From positions 274,218 to 338,217 of the forward strand of contig NZ_ML769316.1 of the NCBI RefSeq assembly GCF_009720365.1: a stretch of 64,000 bases of DNA. The letters run 5' to 3'. The translations under genes and the position numbers were made by a program. The notes beneath the pieces were generated by a model. That model did no database searches. It had not been told where the DNA came from and saw only the letters and a program-made list of their open reading frames with translations. How positions within the stretch are numbered: position 1 is the first letter of the stretch; every line of letters starts with the position of its first letter. Shown in pieces: positions 8,940 through 17,951 of the stretch. Origin of the DNA: Catellatospora paridis (GTDB taxonomy: Bacteria; Actinomycetota; Actinomycetes; Mycobacteriales; Micromonosporaceae).

Positions 8940-9401
8940 ATGGCAGTCACTCCCGCACAGCCGCACCGCGGCCACTCCCCCGGCGACGGCAACACCAGTG
9001 GCCCACCGCCGCGTATGCCCACCGACATCACCCCAGGTCTGGGCATGTTCGACCGGTTCGCCACCCACGCGTCGAACTTCTTCTCCAAGGCCTGGTTCTT
9101 CTCCATGTGCGTCGTACTGGTCCTGGTCTGGGCACCGTCGTACTTCCTCATCGGCGAGCTGGACACCTGGCAGTTGATCATCAACACCGCGACGACGATC
9201 GTCACGTTCCTGATGGTCGCGCTGCTGCAGAACACCCAGACTCGGGCCGACAACGCCGCCCAGCACAAACTCAATGCGATCGCCGACGCCCTGGCCGACC
9301 TGATGAGTCATGTCGCCGAAGCCGACAACCAGCCCGGTCTGCATACCGACGTCGAGCAGCTCAAGGCGGCGGTGGGCCTGGAGACCCGCGAGGGCTCGTG
9401 A
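8940..9401 (+). CDS. Low-affinity iron permease family membrane protein (second copy)
   Basis: The 153-residue protein starts at ATG 8940. A polar N-terminal stretch leads to two transmembrane helices (FFSMCVVLVLVWAPSYFLIG and IINTATTIVTFLMVALLQ), then the family-type NTQTRADNAAQHKLNAIADA helix. It is a paralogue of the gene at 8460-8834, and the two are transcribed outward from a shared region of about 105 bp. A perfect 15-bp hairpin terminator follows. A hetero-oligomer of the two products is a reasonable inference. Confidence 0.8.
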   Translation: MAVTPAQPHRGHSPGDGNTSGPPPRMPTDITPGLGMFDRFATHASNFFSKAWFFSMCVVLVLVWAPSYFLIGELDTWQLIINTATTIVTFLMVALLQNTQTRADNAAQHKLNAIADALADLMSHVAEADNQPGLHTDVEQLKAAVGLETREGS

Positions 9402-9410
9402 GCCCCCGCA

Positions 9411-9447
9411 GTGCCGGGCCTGGCCGAGGTATGGCCAGGCCCGGCAC
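9411..9447 (+). terminator. Hairpin terminator after second iron-permease-like gene
   Basis: A perfect 15-bp inverted repeat (GTGCCGGGCCTGGCC and complement) with a 7-nt loop starts 10 bases after the TGA stop. It lies before a convergent gene. Confidence 0.8.
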
Positions 9448-9605
9448 CACATGCCGCTGTCGTCGGTGGCCAGGAATCGGCGCTGCGTGATGCTCGGGAT
9501 GGCGCCTGCGCCCGACACGATTACTCCTCGAAGAGTTGCAGGCGGCGATGACGCGCAGCACCCGGTGATTTCGACGGCGAGAACGGGCGCCGGACGGCGG
9601 TCAAG

Positions 9606-10232
9606 TCAAAACCACTTCCCGGATCGGGTATCGCGGATGAGGCTCCAATAGCCGACGTTCGGCTTCATCCCGGCGCGGCGGTTGGTCCGCAGGATGGCCT
9701 CGTTGGTGTCGGCGTTGTGGGTGACGAGCGCGGAGGCGCCGCCCCGATGCGCCTGCAGCAGCGCGGCGGCCTTCAGCGCCCCGGCCATGCCCCTGCCGCG
9801 GTGGCCGACCGCGACGCCCGTGTAGTTGGTGTACCAATCGGGGGTGCCCGCCTGCGGCGTGATGATGGTGATGCCCAGTGCGCGCTCGGCGGGGCGGTTC
9901 TCGGCCAGCAGCACGACCGCGTCGTCGGGGATCGTCCGCCGCGCCTGGGTGAGATCCACCTGCTGGTAGCGGTCGCCTGGCAGCGGCAGCCCGGCCATGC
10001 TGCGACCCATGCAGTCGAGGATATGGTCCTGCTCGCGGTGCAGGCGTGCGCGTCGGACGCGCACGCCTGCGGCATTGGCGGCCGATGTCGCGCGCACTGC
10101 CAGGGCGACCAGGTCGACGCCGGGAGCGGTGAAGTCGAACCGCCAGCCGACACTGTGCGCGGCGACGTTGAGGTCGTACCGCTCGGCGAAGCGCCGCCCG
10201 CGGTCGAGATCGTCGCGCAACGTGCTGGTCAC
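9606..10232 (-). CDS. GNAT acetyltransferase, N-terminally truncated by frameshift
   Basis: The 208-residue frame holds an intact C-terminal GNAT fold: NYTGVAVGHRGRGMAGALK (acetyl-CoA binding Q/RxxGxG/A) and the final THNADTNEAILRTNRRAGM helix. Related proteins are about 300 residues with two GNAT domains. The missing first domain is still visible upstream in another frame (VGALVAVAAEHRGQGIG, ALADELAGWAARHLRPDLL). A single extra base near 10285 breaks the frame, and the homology ends near 10370, where a LuxR-type fragment begins on the other strand. It is probably a pseudogene or a shortened protein. GTG 10232 is only nominal. Confidence 0.7.
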   Translation of the reverse strand: MTSTLRDDLDRGRRFAERYDLNVAAHSVGWRFDFTAPGVDLVALAVRATSAANAAGVRVRRARLHREQDHILDCMGRSMAGLPLPGDRYQQVDLTQARRTIPDDAVVLLAENRPAERALGITIITPQAGTPDWYTNYTGVAVGHRGRGMAGALKAAALLQAHRGGASALVTHNADTNEAILRTNRRAGMKPNVGYWSLIRDTRSGKWF

Positions 10233-10311
10233 CAGTAGGTCGGGCCGCAGGTGCCGGGCCGCCCAGCCGGCGAGCTCGTCGGCCAGCGCTGTTGCCGATG
10301 CCCTGCCCGCG

Positions 10312-10989
10312 ATGCTCGGCGGCGACCGCGACGAGCGCGCCGACCGTGCCGGGGAAGGCCGGTTCGCTGGTCAGGTGCTGGTGCGGCTGGAGGCGCTACC
10401 CGAGTCCAGCCAGCGGATCGTACGGATCGCCGCCGAGAGCGGCACCGTAGCGAGATACGCGCTGCTCAAGTCCGTGACCGGCCTCCCCGAGGACGAGCTG
10501 ATCGAGGGCCTGCGCGCGGCGGTGCTCGCCCGGATCCTCGTTGCCGGCAGCCTCGTCCCGGCCGACGAGCTGACCGGCCGTCTCGCCCGGCACTGGTTCG
10601 CGGCGCACGACGCCGTGAAGGCGCTGCGGATCGGAGTCCGAGCCGCCAACGACGCCCAGCGGCGCCATGCCTATGGCGAGCAGCTTCACATGCTGGAACG
10701 CGCGCTGCAGCTCTGGGACCGCGTGTCGGATCCGGTGCGCCTGGCGCTGCCGGCGCTGTCCCTGCCGGACGGATACCCGCGCCGCGGGCACGGATCGGAC
10801 GGCGTCGGACTGCGGGGCACCGATGCCGCGCCGGCGAGCATGTGGTCGCCGCTGCGTGAGCTGGTCGACGGCGCGCTGGCGACATTGCGGACACTCCCCG
10901 AGGACGCGCAGGTGGCCCGGGTGGGCACCATGCGCGATGCAGCCCTCGACTGCAGGCTGGACCTGTACGACATACTGACCACCCGCTGA
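10312..10989 (+). pseudogene. Fragment of LuxR-family AAA ATPase regulator
   Basis: From about 10372 the frame reads LVRLEALPESSQRIVRIAAE, then LARHWFAAHDAVKALRIGVR and HAYGEQLHMLERALQLWDRV. This is the mid-part of large LuxR-type ATPase regulators (helical region after the P-loop domain). The P-loop and HTH domains are absent. The usual segment between the two blocks (the FRHALV-type motif) is deleted internally, since ARILVA runs directly into ADELTGRLARHW. A likely deletion joined it to the damaged acetyltransferase gene at about 10370. ATG 10312 is nominal and lies in sequence derived from that gene. Confidence 0.6.
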
Positions 10990-11358
10990 CGGCCGCACTG
11001 CGGCCACAGCCGCAGGACAAGGGCCGATGCGCACATGCCAGCCGCATGTGTACCTGTAGTGAGCCCCGAACCGCGTTCCGGGCCCACCACAGGTCGGCCT
11101 GAGCCTGGTGCCGGCACCCCTCCACCGCACAGAAGCGTCCGGTGGCGTCCGGTTTCCGGTCCACCCCACAAGGCCGCCACCAGGACATCGCCTGACATCA
11201 ATCCGGAATCCGTCGGCATCCGCCACCGACGACGCCCAGCCCCAGTTGACTAAAGCCACGCGGGCAACGGATCCACGACCCGCGCCGGCCAGGGCACATC
11301 GACCCCCGGCCCGCCAACCCGGCGAGCTGCGATATCCATCGAGATTTCAGGAGGTCTC
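10990..11358. other. Intergenic region upstream of SH3 protein
   Basis: No convincing gene. It should contain the promoter of the gene at 11359. A short Cys/His-bearing minus-strand stretch (FCAVEGCRHQAQADLWW) near 11100 has no start or stop context. Confidence 0.4.
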
Positions 11359-11733
11359 ATGCGTAAAGTCCTGCACAGGATCGGAGTCGGATTCGCGGCT
11401 GTCCTGCTAGCCATCGCCGGCGGTTTGATCGCCGCCTCACCTGCGTCTGCGTCAGTGACGTGCGGGCCGCCCGCGCCAGACTACGACGCAGGGTGGACAC
11501 AAGTGATCAATCCGGTCAGCGGCTATTCTGGTCCTTCGATGCGGACAGGACCAGGTCACAATTGCACTATCCTTACCCGACCGCCATGGGGTGCCTGGAT
11601 CGACATGAACTGCTTCCGGTATGGCGACTCGGTCAACGGCGTCTCCACTTGGACGGCTGTCCGTTGGAACGGATACTTCGGCTGGGTCTCCGACTATCAC
11701 CTCTCTGATTATGGATCCATGGAACCCTGCTGA
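11359..11733 (+). CDS. Secreted bacterial SH3 domain protein
   Basis: The 124-residue protein has a classic signal peptide (basic MRKVLHRIG, a hydrophobic core, cleavage near ASPASAS). The mature part is an SH3b-type domain with SGPSMRTGPGHNCTIL near its start and a closing WNGYFGWVSDYHLSDYG. Four cysteines in the mature part suggest disulphides outside the cell. SH3b domains commonly bind peptidoglycan. A well-placed AGGAGG box precedes the ATG, and a perfect hairpin terminator follows, so it is a monocistronic unit. Confidence 0.85.
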   Translation: MRKVLHRIGVGFAAVLLAIAGGLIAASPASASVTCGPPAPDYDAGWTQVINPVSGYSGPSMRTGPGHNCTILTRPPWGAWIDMNCFRYGDSVNGVSTWTAVRWNGYFGWVSDYHLSDYGSMEPC

Positions 11734-11742
11734 CCGTCTCAG

Positions 11743-11778
11743 ATGCGCAGCCATGGCCCGCCGGCCATGGCTGCGCAT
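11743..11778 (+). terminator. Hairpin terminator after SH3 gene
   Basis: A perfect 16-bp inverted repeat (ATGCGCAGCCATGGCC and complement) with the 4-nt loop CGCC starts 9 bases after the stop codon. Confidence 0.8.
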
Positions 11779-11789
11779 TGCGGCTGACT

Positions 11790-11930
11790 TGTGCGCGGTC
11801 AGACCGTCCCACACCAGGAGGATCGGCGCCTTCAGTTGATGATGCGCGGCGACGAGCAGGCGGGCGAAGTCGTTTTCGCGGAAGCCTTTCGGTCCGTTCG
11901 ATGCGACCGCGGTGCGTCATGGTGCGGTAG
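11790..11930 (-). mobile_element. IS630-family transposase remnant
   Basis: A minus-strand frame reads GFRENDFARLLVAAHHQLKA followed by PILLVWDGLTA. That is the DDE-domain segment of IS630-type transposases, with the catalytic Asp in VWDGL. It is bounded by an in-frame stop upstream and loses the frame downstream at the SH3 gene's terminator. Only about 45 codons remain, with no inverted repeats. Confidence 0.65.
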
Positions 11931-11989
11931 ATGAGCCGGCTGGTGCCTCGTGATCGCACTTGCCGGATACCTGTGGGCGCGCTCGACGT

Positions 11990-14900
11990 TCACGGAGCGA
12001 GCGTGACCTGGGCCAGCTGACTCCAGCTGGTTTCGATGCCCTCCCGAGCCGCCTCGGCGAACTTCGTGTCGCCGAGGCGGCTTCGTGCTGCGCGCTCGAT
12101 CCGGGTCGTGTCCGGCAGCGCCCGATCCGGCAGCCCGCGTACGGTGTCGCTGGACGCGAGCAGCCGTACGGCCTGTTCGGGCTGGTCGCGGCGCAGTGCC
12201 AGGTCCGCGAGTCCGACAAGGACCTGCGCGACCATGGGCGCGTGCCCGGCCTCGGCCGCCGCCTGGTATGCCCCGGCGTGATAGTCACGGGCACGGTCCA
12301 GGTCGTCGGCGAGGTAGCCCAGCAGGTCGTGCGTCACGGCGCGGAGCTTGTCGGCCTCGTCTCCGAGCATGGCCGCCGCGATGTCGAGTTGCCGGTGAGC
12401 CTCGGCGGCATCCCCGCGCCAGCGGGCCAGTTCCGCCTTCGACAGGGCCAGTTCTGCCAGCGCCTCCGGCCAGGTGACCCGCTCGGCGTGCCGTTCGGCC
12501 TCGGCGGAGACCGCGTTGCTGGCGTCGGAGTCACCGAGCAGCCAGTACAGCTGAGCCTGCCGCGACCGCATCCGGATGACATCCTCGACGGCGCCGAGCT
12601 CGGTCACCGCCGTGATGGCCTGCTCGTAGTACCGGCACGCATCGGCGAACTCGCCGCGCGTGGCGATGCGGTCGGCCAGTTCGGTGAGGGCGAACGAGAT
12701 CCCGAACCGTTCGCCCACCGCACGGAACTCGGTGAGCGCCGTTTCGAGGTCGGCGTCGGCGTCCGTCCCGGCGTGGCCCAGCATGATCCTCGACTTGCCC
12801 AGGTGCAGCCGGGCGAGCGCGCGGACCCAGCGGTCGTCGTGGTCGAGCAGTGACTGCCATGCGGGAAGGATCGCCTCCGGTCCCCGCAACATGTGTTCCA
12901 GCGGGACGACCAGGGACAGCATGGGGTTGCGGGACCGGCTGCGCTGGGCTAAGCGGTACGCCTCATGGATCCACTCCGCGGCCTGCTCTGCGTCGGAGGC
13001 GCGCCCGGCGCTGGCGAACGTCACGGCGAGCGCGTACACGGTGGCTCGGATCTCGTCGCCCACCTCGCCGGGTAGCTCAACGGCAGCGGTGATCAGCTCC
13101 ATGCCTTCGGCTCGGTGTCCGCTGAGCCACCAGTACCAGCCGGTGCCCGCGGCCAGCCGCATCGCCGCCTGGGCGTCGCCGGCCGCGAGCGCACTGCGCA
13201 TCGCGGCGGTGATGTTGTCGTGCTCGGCGTCCAGGGTGGCCAGCCAGGTCAGCTGCCCGGCGCGGCGAAGATGCGGGTCGGCGGTCTCGGTGAGTTCGGT
13301 GAAGAATGCCAGGTGCGCCCGGCGGGCCAGGTCCGACTCGCCCGCCTCGGCGAGCCGCTGCTCGGCGTACTCCTTGATGGTGCCGAGCATCCGGTAGCGC
13401 GGCGCGCTGTCGCCCTCGGCGACCAGCAGTGATTTCTCCACCAAGGCGATCAGCAGCTCGAGCACGTCCTCGGGCTCGACGGCGTCGCCGACGCAGACCC
13501 GCTCGGCCGCTTCCAGGCCGGCCCCGCCGGAGAACACCGACATCTTGCGCAGGACCAGCCGTTCGGCGTCGGTGAGCAGCTCCCAGCTCCAGTCGATCAC
13601 CGCACGCAACGTCCGATGCCGAGGCAGCGCGGTACGGCTGCCGCCGGTCAGCAGCCGGAACCGGTCGTCAAGCCGGTTGGCGAGCTGGTCAATGGACATG
13701 GTGCGCAACCGGGCCGCGGCCAGCTCGATCGCCAGCGGCATCCCGTCCAGCGCCCGGCAGACACGCGCCATCGTCGCCAGGGTCGAGGTGTCGACCACGA
13801 AATCGTTGCGAACCGCACTCGCCCGGTCTCGCAACAGCCGGACCGCCGGTGCGGACTCGATCTCGCCGGGGCCCGCGTGCTCCGCGGGCAGGACCAACGG
13901 CGCGACCGGCCACAGCGCCTCACCGGTGATGCCCAGCGGTTCCCTGCTCGTGGCCAGGATCCGCAGCCGACGGCACTCTCCCAGCAAGCGATGGGCAAGC
14001 TCGGCCGCCGACTCGATCACATGCTCGCAGTTGTCCAGGATCAGCAGCATCTCCCGCTCGCCGATCGCAGCGATGAGCCGATCGGCCGGCCCGAGGTTCG
14101 ACACCTCACCGAGCAGCGCGTCACGCAGCTTCAGCGCCGCAAGCGTGGGCTGAGCCGCGTCGCGGCCGGCACCGACGGCGGCGAGCTCCACCAGCCAGAC
14201 CCCATCGGGCAGGTCACCGAGCAGGTTACGCCCGGCCTCCGTGGCCAGCCTCGTCTTGCCCGACCCGCCCGGCCCGATCAGAGTGGTGAGCCGGTGCCCG
14301 GCGACGAGGCCGGCGACCGCAGCCACATCGGCGTCCTTACCGATGTAGCTGGTCAGTTCCGCGCGCAAGTTGGTGTTGCGATGCTGCTCCCGCGGCCGAG
14401 ACTCCCCGCGCAGCAGCGCCACGTGCAGCGCGGACAGCTCTGGTGAGGGGTCGACGCCCAGCTCGTCGGCCAGCGCTTCTCTCGTGTGCTGGTACACCTG
14501 CAGGGCCTCGGTGTCGCGGCCGGCCGCGGTCAGGGCCCGCATGAGCGCGGCGGCGAGCCGCTCTCGCAGCGGGTGCGCGGCCACCAGGTCGGTCAGGTCC
14601 GTGGTCAGGTCCGCGCCGTGGCCGAGGCTGATCTCCGCGTCGAACCGGTCCTCCATCGCGGTCAGGCGCAGCCTCTCCAGCCGGGTGACCGCGGCGTCGA
14701 ACGCACCGCTGTCGGGCAGGGCGACGTCTTGCATGGCCGCTCCGCGCCAGAGGGCCAGGGCCTCGCGCAACCGCCGTACCCGCTGCGGGCCGTCGTCGTC
14801 GCGCGCCCGGCCCAGCAGCCGTTCGAAGCGCACGGCGTCGACGGCGTCGGGATCGACTGCCAGCCGGTAGCCGTCCGTCAGCCCTTCGATCCATCCGTCC

Positions 14901-15124
14901 GGCAGCGCCTTGCGCAACCGGGAGACCAGCCGGTGCAGGGCGTTGGTCGCGTCGGCGGGCGGATGTTCACCCCAGATCCAGTCCAGCAGCGTCGCCTTCG
15001 GCACCACCCGACCCGGTTCGAGGGCCAGCGCGGTCAACAGCCCGCGCAGCCGCGCGCCCGGCACGTCAGCGACCACGCCGTCGTCCGTGCGGACCTCGAA
15101 CGGTCCGAGCATACCGATCTGCAC
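11990..15124 (-). CDS. SARP/AfsR-type transcriptional regulator with NB-ARC ATPase and TPR domains
   Basis: The 1044-residue protein starts with an OmpR-like winged helix (MLGPFEVRTDDG; LRGLLTALALEPGRVVPKAT), then a BTAD domain to about residue 240 (ALMRALTAAGRDTEALQVYQ). An NB-ARC ATPase follows, with Walker A GPGGSGKTR near residue 288 and Walker B LLILDNCEH; the ATSREPLGITGEALWPV segment is typical of the family. The second half is helical TPR-like repeats. It is a cytoplasmic ATP-dependent activator of the AfsR/SARP class, often controlling secondary metabolism, but no biosynthetic cluster is next to it. Length is normal. It is probably a stand-alone transcription unit. Confidence 0.9.
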   Translation of the reverse strand: MQIGMLGPFEVRTDDGVVADVPGARLRGLLTALALEPGRVVPKATLLDWIWGEHPPADATNALHRLVSRLRKALPDGWIEGLTDGYRLAVDPDAVDAVRFERLLGRARDDDGPQRVRRLREALALWRGAAMQDVALPDSGAFDAAVTRLERLRLTAMEDRFDAEISLGHGADLTTDLTDLVAAHPLRERLAAALMRALTAAGRDTEALQVYQHTREALADELGVDPSPELSALHVALLRGESRPREQHRNTNLRAELTSYIGKDADVAAVAGLVAGHRLTTLIGPGGSGKTRLATEAGRNLLGDLPDGVWLVELAAVGAGRDAAQPTLAALKLRDALLGEVSNLGPADRLIAAIGEREMLLILDNCEHVIESAAELAHRLLGECRRLRILATSREPLGITGEALWPVAPLVLPAEHAGPGEIESAPAVRLLRDRASAVRNDFVVDTSTLATMARVCRALDGMPLAIELAAARLRTMSIDQLANRLDDRFRLLTGGSRTALPRHRTLRAVIDWSWELLTDAERLVLRKMSVFSGGAGLEAAERVCVGDAVEPEDVLELLIALVEKSLLVAEGDSAPRYRMLGTIKEYAEQRLAEAGESDLARRAHLAFFTELTETADPHLRRAGQLTWLATLDAEHDNITAAMRSALAAGDAQAAMRLAAGTGWYWWLSGHRAEGMELITAAVELPGEVGDEIRATVYALAVTFASAGRASDAEQAAEWIHEAYRLAQRSRSRNPMLSLVVPLEHMLRGPEAILPAWQSLLDHDDRWVRALARLHLGKSRIMLGHAGTDADADLETALTEFRAVGERFGISFALTELADRIATRGEFADACRYYEQAITAVTELGAVEDVIRMRSRQAQLYWLLGDSDASNAVSAEAERHAERVTWPEALAELALSKAELARWRGDAAEAHRQLDIAAAMLGDEADKLRAVTHDLLGYLADDLDRARDYHAGAYQAAAEAGHAPMVAQVLVGLADLALRRDQPEQAVRLLASSDTVRGLPDRALPDTTRIERAARSRLGDTKFAEAAREGIETSWSQLAQVTLAP

Positions 15125-15361
15125 CCGACCGATCTTGCCACGGATGGTGATCAGCGATTAATCGACCGACGCCTGCGCCACCCGTACTCCCGCAACCTGC
15201 TTGAGCGCCGTGTCAGCTTTCGTGTCAGGGCCGTGGCAGGCCCGCGTCAGGCGTGGCGGGAACGGTAGGTGCAGCACAGAACGCGGCGGGTCGTCTGACC
15301 AGGCACCAGTGGCGCCGCGTTTGCTCAAGCAAGGTCCACACGAGCACAAGGAGCGCACACC

Positions 15362-15766
15362 ATGTCCCTCACCCTTTCCGACCCGGACAAGACCACACTG
15401 CGGATCGCGGCGTACGGTGCCGTCACGCTGCTTTCGGCCGCAGGTGCCGCCAGCGGCTCGCCCCACAAGATCGCCACCAACGGCAGCATCGCGCTGGGCT
15501 CGGCCACCGGCTTGGTGGGGCACGTGCTCGCCAAATACCCCAAGCACAGGGACCTCAACGGCAAGTCCGTGGCCGAAATCGCCGATCGCGTGCTGCCGGC
15601 CCTGACAGAGGCCATGAGCCTGCTCAAGCAGCAGGCTCCGGAGGAGGCCGACAACTTCCGCAGCACCGTCATCACCGCGATCGAGTCCGCCACCCACCAC
15701 GGCGAGCCGAGCCCGACCGTGACCGCCATGATCAACAAGATCACGAAGGCGCTCGACGCCGCCTGA
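15362..15766 (+). CDS. Small conserved hypothetical protein
   Basis: The 134-residue protein has a good AAGGAG box 8 bases before ATG. A weakly hydrophobic Ala/Gly-rich segment (AAYGAVTLLSAAGAASGSPH, LGSATGLVGHVLA) precedes an amphipathic helical C-terminal half (ALTEAMSLLKQQAPEEADNF, TAMINKITKALDAA). The first half could insert peripherally in a membrane, but there is no clear TM helix. It is divergent from the SARP gene by about 240 bp. Family not recognised. Confidence 0.65.
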   Translation: MSLTLSDPDKTTLRIAAYGAVTLLSAAGAASGSPHKIATNGSIALGSATGLVGHVLAKYPKHRDLNGKSVAEIADRVLPALTEAMSLLKQQAPEEADNFRSTVITAIESATHHGEPSPTVTAMINKITKALDAA

Positions 15767-15781
15767 TCGATGCCGGCCCCG

Positions 15782-15832
15782 CCCACACCGATGCCACAAG
15801 GTCCCTTTCCGATCCCGTGGCACCGGTGTGGG
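15782..15832. terminator. Bidirectional hairpin between convergent genes
   Basis: Arms CCCACACCG and TGCCAC pair with GTGGCA and CGGTGTGGG, with one mismatch between the two blocks and a 19-nt loop. It sits between the convergent genes at 15362 and 15881 and can serve both. Confidence 0.6.
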
Positions 15833-15880
15833 GCGCCCCCGGCACTCATAACCCGCCGGCCGGAAACGGCGGCAGTCCCG

Positions 15881-17092
15881 TCATGCGTTGATCGACACGC
15901 TTCGCGTCATGCCGCGTCGCTGCAGGTGCTGGCGCGCGTGGATCAGCGCGGTGATCCCCTCGCCGACCGCAGCGCCGAGCTGTTTGGTCGACCCGGCCCG
16001 CACATCCCCGGCAGCGTAGACGCCGAGCATGCTCGTAGCGAGCGTGTCGTCGGTGGTGACGAACCCCCACTGGTCCAGCTGCAACGACTGCCGCAGGAAG
16101 CCGGTGTTGGGGTCCATGCCGATGTAGATGAACGCGGCATCCGGACGCCACGTCAGCAGTTCCCCGGTGGCACCGTCGCGGGCGCTCACCTCGTGCAGCT
16201 TCCCGGCTTTCGCGATCAACGCCGTGATCTCCGTGTTGGTGTGCACGGTGAACTCGGGATGTTCGGCGATCTTGTGCTGCACCAGCGGGGAACCCTTCAA
16301 CGTCGGCGACTGCTCGACGATGCGGACCCGGTCGGCGAACTGCGAAAGGAACAGGGCCTCCTCCAGGCCGGAGTTGCCGCCACCGACGACCAGCAGCTCG
16401 CCGGCCCCGTGGTAGAACGGCCCGTCGCAGGTCGCGCAGTAGTGCACCCCGGCGCCGATCAGCTCCTCCTCACCGGGCAGCCCGAGCCGGCGGTAGGAGG
16501 AACCCGTGGCCACGATCGCCGCACCGGCACACAACTGCTGGCCGCTGCTCAAGGAGACCGTCACGTCCTGGCCGTCGAGCGCCAGCCGCCCCACTTCGAC
16601 GGCCGACAGCAGCTCGACACCGTAGCGGCGGCCCTGCGCAACGAACCGGGCGGCAAGGTCCGCGCCGCCCACTCCCTCCGGGAAGCCGGGGTAGTTGTCG
16701 ATCTGCTGGGTGGCTCCGGCCTGACCACCCAGGGCCCCTTTGTCGACTACGACGGCGTCGATGCCCTCGCGGGCGGCATAGATAGCCGCGGCCAGGCCCG
16801 CCGGCCCGCCGCCGATGATCGCCAGGTCGTAGACGTCGCGCTCGGCGTGGAGGTTCAAGCCCAGCTTTGCCGCAATCGTGCTGTTTGACGGATTCACCAT
16901 CATCGCGCCGTCGTCGAACACGACCGTGGGGATGGTCTGTCCGCCGTTCTGCAGCCGCTGCACTTCGGCTCGGGCTTGGGTGTCCTGGTCGATGGCAACC
17001 CAGTCATAGCGGGCACGATGCTCGGTGAGGAACTTCTTGACGCGCCGGCAGTCCGGACACCAAGGAGCCCCGTACACCTTGATCTTGGCCAC
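15881..17092 (-). CDS. Glutaredoxin-thioredoxin reductase fusion, FAD-dependent
   Basis: The roughly 403-residue protein has an N-terminal glutaredoxin-like domain of about 80 residues with the redox motif CPDC near residue 14. A thioredoxin-reductase domain follows: FAD site IIGGGPAGLAAAIYAAREG, redox pair CATC, NADPH site VVGGGNSGLEEALFL and second FAD motif YAAGDVR. It probably passes electrons from NADPH through FAD and CATC to its own CPDC or to a partner thiol protein. GTG 17092 is chosen because GGAGGG lies 4-5 bases upstream; GTG 17104 is possible. A hydrolase gene lies 34 bases upstream on the same strand, so they are probably co-transcribed as an oxidative-stress unit. Confidence 0.88.
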   Translation of the reverse strand: MAKIKVYGAPWCPDCRRVKKFLTEHRARYDWVAIDQDTQARAEVQRLQNGGQTIPTVVFDDGAMMVNPSNSTIAAKLGLNLHAERDVYDLAIIGGGPAGLAAAIYAAREGIDAVVVDKGALGGQAGATQQIDNYPGFPEGVGGADLAARFVAQGRRYGVELLSAVEVGRLALDGQDVTVSLSSGQQLCAGAAIVATGSSYRRLGLPGEEELIGAGVHYCATCDGPFYHGAGELLVVGGGNSGLEEALFLSQFADRVRIVEQSPTLKGSPLVQHKIAEHPEFTVHTNTEITALIAKAGKLHEVSARDGATGELLTWRPDAAFIYIGMDPNTGFLRQSLQLDQWGFVTTDDTLATSMLGVYAAGDVRAGSTKQLGAAVGEGITALIHARQHLQRRGMTRSVSINA

Positions 17093-17126
17093 CGCACCCT
17101 CCACCAGAGCGTTTGCCGCGTTGCGG

Positions 17127-17951
17127 TCAGGATTTCAGGAAAGCCAGCAGGTCGGCGTTGATGGTGTCGGCGTGGGTGGTCGGCATGCCGTGCGGGAAGC
17201 CCGGATAGGTCTTCAAGGTGCCGTTGCGCAGGAGTTCGGCCGACAGCGGCGCGGAATCGGCGTAGGGGACGATCTGGTCGTCGTCGCCGTGCATCACCAG
17301 CACCGGAACCGTGATCTTCTTCAGGTCCTCGGTGAAGTCGGTCTGGGAGAACGCAACGATGCCGTCGTAGTGCGCTTTGGCGCCGCCCATCATGCCCTGA
17401 CGCCACCAGTTATCGATGATCGCCTCGGAAGCCTGCACGCCGGGGCGGTTGAAGCCGTAGAACGGGCCCGACGGCAGAGCACGGTAGAACTCGGACCGGT
17501 TCGCCGCCAGCTGCGCCTGCAGGTCGTCGAACACGCTCTTGGGCAGTCCCCCGGGGTTGGCTTCGGTCTGCACCATCAGCGGCGGGACCGCGGACATGAT
17601 CGCCGCCTTCTGCACACGGCTCACGCCATGCTTACCGAGGTAGCGCACGACCTCACCGCCACCGGTGGAGTGGCCCACGTGTACCGCGTTTCGCAGGTCA
17701 AGGTGGGCGGTCACCGCAGCCAGGTCGTCAGCGTAGTGATCCATGTCGTGGCCATCGCTGGTCTGCGTGGAACGCCCGTGCCCCCGGCGATCATGTGCGA
17801 TGACACGGTAGCCGTGGTTGAGGAAGAACAGCATCTGGTTGTCCCAGTCGTCTGCCGACAGGGGCCAGCCGTGACTGAACACGATCGGCTGACCAGTGCC
17901 CCAGTCCTTGAAGAAGATCTCCGTGCCGTCGTTCGTCGTGACCGTTCCCAC
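17127..17951 (-). CDS. Alpha/beta hydrolase, cofactor-free haloperoxidase/arylesterase type
   Basis: The 274-residue protein has the full fold of non-haem chloroperoxidases: oxyanion segment [14 protein letters not shown], nucleophile elbow [14 protein letters not shown] (Ser), acid in [10 protein letters not shown] and catalytic His in [11 protein letters not shown]. Such enzymes hydrolyse esters and make peracids from carboxylic acids and H2O2. Length is typical. GTG 17951 fits the family N terminus; TTG 17966 is the alternative. It is probably first in an operon with the glutaredoxin-reductase gene downstream. Confidence 0.85.
   Translation of the reverse strand: MGTVTTNDGTEIFFKDWGTGQPIVFSHGWPLSADDWDNQMLFFLNHGYRVIAHDRRGHGRSTQTSDGHDMDHYADDLAAVTAHLDLRNAVHVGHSTGGGEVVRYLGKHGVSRVQKAAIMSAVPPLMVQTEANPGGLPKSVFDDLQAQLAANRSEFYRALPSGPFYGFNRPGVQASEAIIDNWWRQGMMGGAKAHYDGIVAFSQTDFTEDLKKITVPVLVMHGDDDQIVPYADSAPLSAELLRNGTLKTYPGFPHGMPTTHADTINADLLAFLKS

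Noticed and set aside
11990..15124. Pathway regulator of an adjacent antibiotic cluster
   Set aside because: No PKS, NRPS, terpene or RiPP genes in the window; SARP alone does not show a cluster.
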